A stretch of 64,000 nt of DNA from Megalobrama amblycephala (lineage: Eukaryota > Chordata > Actinopteri > Cypriniformes > Xenocyprididae): the NCBI RefSeq assembly GCF_018812025.1, contig NC_063045.1, forward strand, positions 55,514,457-55,578,456, given 5' to 3'. Below the pieces are notes generated by a model. It was not told the DNA's origin. It searched no databases and saw only the letters and a program-made list of their open reading frames with translations. Both the position numbers and the translations under genes were made by a program. Below, in pieces: positions 49,388 to 64,000 of this stretch; positions within the stretch are counted from its first letter, which is position 1, and every line of letters begins with the position of its first letter.

Positions 49388-50147
49388 TTAAAGGTGCCAT
49401 AGAATTTAAAATTTAATTTACCATGGCACAGTTGAATAACAAGAGTTCAGTACATGGAAATGACATACAGTGAGTCTCAAACACCATTGTTTCCTCCTTC
49501 TTATGTAAATTTGATTTGTTTAAAAGACCTCTGAAGAACAGGTGAATCTTCATTAATATGTACGCCCCCAATATTTGCATATGCCAGCCCATGTTCAAGG
49601 CATTACACAAGGGCAGGACGTCTGGATGTGCACAGCTGAATCATCAGACTAGGTAAGCAAGCAAGGACAATAGTGAAAAATGGCAGATGGAGCGATAATA
49701 ACTGACATGATCCATGATATCATGATATTTTTAGTGATATTTGTAAATTGTCTTCATAAATGTTTCATTAGCATGTTGCTAATGTACTGTTAAATGTGGT
49801 TAAAGTTACCATCGTTTATTACGATATTCACGGAGACAAGAGCCGTCACTATTTTCATTATTAAACACTTGCAGTCTGTATAATGCATAAACACAACTTC
49901 ATTCTTTATAAATCTCTCCAACAGTGTGTAATGTTAGCTTTAGCCATGGAGCATAGCCTCAAACTCATTCAGAATCAAATGTAAACATCCAAATAAATAC
50001 TATACTTACATGATCAGAAGGATGCATGCAGCATGCATGACGAACATTTTGTAAAGATCCATTTGAGGGCTATATTAGCTGTGTGAACTTTGTTTATGCA
50101 CTGTTTTATAGTCGAGAGCTCGGGGGCAGGGAACGCGAGGATTTAAA
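49388..50147. repeat. Truncated GGTGCC-family MITE
   Basis: It begins TTAAAGGTGCCATAGAATTT; the interior is nearly identical to 44362-45334 (ATGCATGCAGCATGCATGACG region). Its far end is lost at GGATTTAAAGGG, where the host MITE resumes. Confidence 0.75.
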
Positions 50148-50201
50148 GGGGGTGGGTAAATTATCAGGAAAATTTTATTTGAAAGTGAACTAATCCTTTA
50201 A

Positions 50202-51275
50202 GTTCCCATCATGGTAACCTAGTGTTTGAAACGATAAAAGTTTAATAAAATAATTAAGATTACAATAAAATTGTAGTGTAAAATGTAACGGTAGTACAAC
50301 TATGGCCATTAAATTTTCCGCCAAAAGTATAATTATATAGTTATTGTTGCGACTGTAAAACCAATATAAATTAATATGGAATCTACCTCAAATTGTGTAA
50401 GAAGCTTTCAAACATCAATTTGTTATAAGTTATAAGAAACTATGGTGGTCACCATGGTAAATATGTTTTGGTCTTCCTCTCAGAAACAGCAGCATGTAAA
50501 CATTACCAAGAGTGCTGTGTAGACAGTCATCTGACATTCACTCAATGCTTTTTAAATAATTAAAAGCTTAACATGCCTTCTAAAAAATGCACAGACAATA
50601 TTGTGACGCTGTACTTTTCAAGGCCACACCTATGACATTCTTTATTTCAAAAGCAGAGAATTTTAAAGCCGTCAAGTTACATGACAAAAGGCATTACATA
50701 CAAATGATCACATACTCATTATTTACAGATGAACTGATTCTTTTAAAGTGCTTCAATATGTATTAATACAGAGCTCTGTCTACAAAACATTATACAGCTT
50801 CATAAACAATATAAAATATTTTGTATAAAGAATATGATAGTGCACTTTTGTTTACTTTAGTGAAAATGTGGGGGTCACTTCCACTGAATGCTTTGACCAA
50901 AACATTTAATAGATAATAACATGAAAAAAGAAAACCAAATACTAATAATATTAGCAATTCAAATGGAAAAAAAGTGGACAGTAAAAACCTTTATGGAAAA
51001 TACTTAAATTCTTGAAATAAATGTTGAAATAAATCATGTTATCTGTCACATGGTTAGGTGGATCTGAGGCAAGCCAAATAATAAACATTCATGTTGTCAC
51101 CATTTAGTGTAAGACGTCATAAATCAGGTGTACATAAACCTGATCTTCAGCACAGTAGTGTGGTTTAGTGAAAGACCTCTGTGATTTGCCCTCAACCTTG
51201 TATAATTGTCCACCCCATATTTGTGATTACAGTGCACATTAAACACAAAACCCTCTGCTACAAAAGTACTGTCCC
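50202..51275 (-). other. rab11fip1: rab11fip1 3'UTR and flank
   Basis: AT-rich non-coding DNA after the rab11fip1 stop. A minus-strand AATAAA (TTTATT at 50641-50646) is a candidate poly(A) signal, implying a 3'UTR of about 0.65 kb. No transposon ends were seen here. Confidence 0.5.
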
Positions 51276-60230
<8,955 letters not shown>

Positions 60231-61021
60231 CTGTTGAAAACAAATAGGACAGGATGTTTAGTTTCAAGCATTTTTCATTTCCCAGAGAACCCCCCTCAAA
60301 GAAAAAAAGAAAGCTAGAGGCAAGATTGAGATGAAAGATATGAGATTATGGAATGAGATTGGGTTGTCGTGTAGTTACACTTTGCAAAATTGGTCAGAAT
60401 TGCAAAAACAACAAGGTTGTTGTGCACTCAAAGCTATGGGATTCCAAAGTCCGAGTAGATAGTTTCACGTGATTATTGACATTCCTCAGCGACTATAAAC
60501 CAGGATGGCACATCACGGTTCAATGACCTAGACACTGACCTGTCATACTAGTGGAGAACAATGACTTCAGGGACAGTTGAAATTAAAAACCTGCATTTTC
60601 CTTTTGGGCATCAATAAAATTGGTCTATCAATCTAAAAACTCCAAAAAACAACATACAGCCTTGAGCAAGCCGTTTCTGAGCTGCAATAAGAGATGCATC
60701 ATGTTGTTTTCCAGGCTGAATGTTGTAGGAAATTAATGACCAAGCTGGTGAGCTAACATGACTGTAAGAAACAACAAACTTAGATCCATGAAAAACAGAG
60801 GAATAAGATGAGGACACAAGGGTGCTGTAACTGCACACAGGCCTCCTTTTATGGAAAGTTAAGCTTGCAGTAGTGTATAGCTGTGAGAATGGAGTGGGTG
60901 GCTTAGAAAAGCAATTTTGAGAAAGTTCTGTGAATAACATGATACTGACACTCACGGCAAAAGCACTGGCATATTAGGATGAGGGATGATATGAAACCTT
61001 ATAAGAGTCAAAACTGTCTCT
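60231..61021. other. rab11fip1: rab11fip1 upstream intron, no exon found
   Basis: Searched for the N-terminal C2 exon on the minus strand and found none. The frame at 60611-60955 shows no C2 motif. Confidence 0.5.
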
Positions 61022-62558
61022 TTAAAAGGGTTAGTTCACCCAAAAATGAAAATTCTGTCATCAATTAATCACCCTCATGCCGTTCCACACCCATAAGACT
61101 TTCGCTAATGTTCAGAACACAAATTAAGATATTTTTGATAAAAATCTGATGGCCCAGTGCATTGACAGCAAGATAATTAACACTTTCAGATGCCCAAAAG
61201 GTACTAAAGATATATTTAAAACAGTTGCTGTGACTACAGTGGTTCAACCTTAATGTTATGAACCGACGAGAATACTTTTTGTGCGCCAAAAAAACAAAAT
61301 AATGACTTTTTTTCAACAATATCTAGTGATGGGCGATTTCAAAACACTGCTTCATGAAGCTTCAAAGCTTTACAAATCTTTTGTTTTGAATCAGTGGTTC
61401 GAAGCGTGTATCAAACCGCCAGTCACGCCCCCCAGTGGTGAACCCTTGAAATTTCATAAAGCTTTAAAGCTTCATGAAGCAGTGTTTTCAAATCACCCAT
61501 CACTAGATATTGGTGAATAAAGCACAAAAAGTATTCTCGTCACTTCATAACGTTTAAAGGGTTAGTTCACCCAAAAATGAAAATTCTGTCATGTATTACT
61601 CACCCTCATGCCGTTCCACACCAGTAAGACCTTCGTTCATCATCGGAACACAAATTAAGATATTTTAGTTGAAATCTGATGGCTCCGTGAAGCCTCCATA
61701 GCCAGCAGTGACATTTCCTCTCTCAAGATCCATTAATGTATGTTCGGTTCATGTGAGTACAGTGGTTCAATATTAATATTATAAAGCGACGAGAATATTT
61801 TTGGTGCGCCAAAAAAACAATATAACGACTTATATAGTGATGGCCGATTTCAAAACACTGCTTCAGGAAGCTTCGGAGCATAAATGAATCGGTGTGTCGA
61901 ATCTGCTGTTCGGAGCGCCAAAGTCACGTGATTTCAGCCGTTTGGCGGTTTGACACGCGATCCGAATCATGATTCGACACACTGATTCATAATGCTCTGA
62001 ATCTTCCTAAAACAGTGTTTTGAAATCGGCTATCACCAACCATCTAACCCTAACCGCACCAAAAATATTCTCGTCGCTTTATAATATTAATATTGAACCA
62101 CTGTACTCACATGAACCGATTTAAATATGTTTTTAATACATTAATGGATCTTGAGAGAGGAAATGTCATTGCTCCCTACGAAGGCCTCACGGAGCCATCG
62201 GATTTCAACTAAAATATCTTAATTTGTGTTCTGAAGATTAACGAAGGACTTACGGGTGTGGAACGACATGAGGGTGAGTAATAAATGACAGAATTTTCAT
62301 TTTTGGGTGAACTAACCCTTTAAGGATGAATCACTGTAGTCACATGAACTGTTTTAAATGTGTCTTTAGTTCCTTTCTGGACATTTGAAAGTGTTAATTG
62401 TCTTGCTGGCAATAGAGGCCTCACTGAGCCATTGGATTTTATCAAAAATATCTTCATTTGTGTTCCAAAGATGAACAAAAGTCTTACGGGTGTAGAACGA
62501 GATGAGGGTGAGTGATAAATGACAGAAATTTCATTTTTTGGGTGAACTAACTCTTTAA
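61022..62558. repeat. TTAA MITE interrupted by a member of its own family
   Basis: Outer left end TTAAAAGGGTTAGTTCACCC at 61022 and outer right end TGGGTGAACTAACTCTTTAA at 62558. It is split by the inner copy at 61554-62323. The outer arms (CTTTCAGATGCCCAAAAGG region and its mirror at about 62375-62395) form a subfamily distinct from the inner copy. Confidence 0.85.
61554..62323. repeat. Intact TTAA foldback MITE, inner copy
   Basis: TTAAAGGGTTAGTTCACCC at the left and GGGTGAACTAACCCTTTAA at the right. It is 770 bp and an inverted repeat over most of its length (GAACCGATTTAAATATG arms), with a non-palindromic centre near 61880-62010 (TGTCGAATCTGCTGTTCGG). Best reference copy of the family in this window. 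Confidence 0.88.
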
Positions 62559-63620
62559 ACACAACTTTAATCATTGCAGGAAAACCCCAATTTAAATATG
62601 ACACAATGTCTGACATAAAGTTTGGTGATAAAATAATAAAATAAAATCCTAAAGTCTGTATAAATAGTTTCATGTGATTGTTGACATTCCTCAATGGTTA
62701 TAAACCAGATCAGTATGTTACATTTCAAAGATTAAGAGACTCAAGGACACTAGTGGAGAACAACAACTTCAGGGTCTAAAACAAAAAAAACAAAAACAAA
62801 AAAAAAATCTACTGCATAGAAGCATAATGGTCTGAAATGAAAATGCATTCTGAAATTAAAATTAGACAAAACATAAAATAACATACAAAAAACATAAAAT
62901 ATGACACACAGTGCCTGGGTTTGGAAATTATATTAAATGAAATGCTGGAATAATTGTCTTGTTTTCTTATAAGAGGTCTAGGGGGGAAAATGAACTGATG
63001 ATGATCACAGAACTTATAGTCTCAACTCAATTCAAGTCTTGATTCAAAAACCATTTACCGTTTTGTGTCTCAATCAGCCTCTTCAACAGCAGTTGGTACT
63101 TTAAGTGTTTATAATGACAGAACATGCACTGGACACAGCGAGTAATGCAATTATTATGCTATGGAGAAAATAACAAGTTTGGGCGTGTGTTTAAATGACT
63201 GTGGCTATCTGATGAATAATACTGTGATGACTCTGAGGCTAAATATAGCATCTCACCCTAGGATTATTAGTGAATGAACTCTGCCGCCGCCTACACCTCA
63301 ACAACTAATATATATATATATATATAATATATTATCAGTTTTACCATGATATTTATATTTTTCCTCTGCTGTGGGTTGTTTTTTTTTTAATCAGAGAGAT
63401 CGTAATCAAAATATACACAGTAATTGTTACCAACAAGCAGAAGTGAAACGAGCAAAACGGACCCAGAGTACTCCAATTTAGTTTTATAAAAAAAAAAAGT
63501 CTTGTTTTGTTACATTGTTAACAAATGTATTGCTCATTGCTAGTTCATGTTAGCTAATACATTAACTAATGTTAACAAATGAGACCTTATTGTAAAGTGT
63601 TACCAATAATTTTGTACTGA

Positions 63621-63653
<33 letters not shown>

Positions 63654-64000
63654 CAATATTGAATATGCTATAAAGATTTTATCACCAGTATTTTAATGTC
63701 GTCACATGTCTGAAACTGCATAATTTTAATGATTACTACATGTAAATAATCTAATATTTGACTTTGCAGAGTTTTGACTTTACTAGACATTAAACGAAGA
63801 GCCTGAATAAGTGAAATCATGGTGTAAAACAGGAATTTCAGGGCGTTAAACAGAAGTGGTTAAAGGGATGGTAACTAGAAATTGCTGAATCGAGTTCTGG
63901 AGAGACTGAACTATAAGCAATTACAATTATGCCCTTAAACAATAAATGTTGCTAAACCATATTTCCTTAAAGCTAATTTCACAATGTCAATGGCTTTGCA
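62559..64000. other. Non-coding DNA, probably rab11fip1 intron
   Basis: Holds a short (TA)n at about 63307-63330, the right end of the ACATTGTTAAC...CTTATTGTAAAGTGTTACC dispersed repeat at about 63505-63605, and an A-run at 63622-63652. The rab11fip1 first exon is not present. Confidence 0.45.

Larger units (their letters stand above)
46445..50201. repeat. TTAA foldback MITE hosting a hAT and a second MITE
   Basis: The left end is TTAAAGGGTTAGTTCACTTTC; the right end is GAAAGTGAACTAATCCTTTAA. The left arm is interrupted at CCCCCATG by a 2.4-kb hAT (46502-48877) and resumes directly after it. A GGTGCC-type MITE (49388-50147) sits in the right half and most of the host right arm is deleted beside it. 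The family is that of 14151-14826. Confidence 0.8.

Noticed and set aside
60611..62694. Minus-strand frames as the missing N-terminal rab11fip1 exon
   Set aside because: None contains C2-domain motifs, and the 61065 and 62320 frames are MITE sequence.

Overview
The window looks like nuclear DNA of a cyprinid or close cypriniform fish. The evidence is three vertebrate-type genes with introns, embedded in a dense layer of cypriniform-style DNA transposons: TTAA-flanked foldback MITEs, hAT elements with 8-bp target duplications, Tc1/mariner copies and a tRNA-derived SINE. The species cannot be fixed from sequence alone. No prokaryotic, organellar or CRISPR-like feature was seen.

Layout. Bases 1 to about 27,800 hold no convincing host gene. 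They carry DNA-transposon copies, a broken LINE reverse-transcriptase fragment (about 7.4-7.7 kb), the 3' part of a chromodomain Ty3/gypsy polyprotein (8.1-9.2 kb, minus), and a three-unit tandem array of a long-TIR element (16.1-18.5 kb). At 27,814-32,688 (plus) is a two-exon prolactin-releasing-peptide-receptor-type GPCR; its single intron interrupts the DRY arginine codon and is filled by a MITE that took two different hAT insertions. At 38,319-45,785 (minus) is brf2, the TFIIB-related subunit of the TFIIIB complex that serves gene-external Pol III promoters. It has five coding exons and a probable 5'UTR intron, and one intron contains two Tc1-like elements and a MITE. At 51,276-60,230 (minus) are the last five exons of rab11fip1, a class I Rab11 effector; its 5' exons lie beyond the right edge.

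brf2 and rab11fip1 are adjacent and co-oriented, as in human 8p11.23, so this is an old linkage. The three genes do unrelated jobs (neuropeptide signalling, Pol III initiation, endosome recycling); nothing suggests a shared pathway or operon-like unit. The rab11fip1 model needs three single-base frame changes, all in homopolymer or purine-rich DNA, so either assembly error or real decay is possible.

Most remaining signal is transposon stratigraphy: at least four places show one element inside another with readable target duplications. I did not find a convincing new biological system. The most unusual items are the tandem array with an inverted fragment at its edge, a MITE family with 9-bp target duplications seen in two copies, the compensating frame breaks in rab11fip1, and conservation of the BRF2 redox-cysteine segment.
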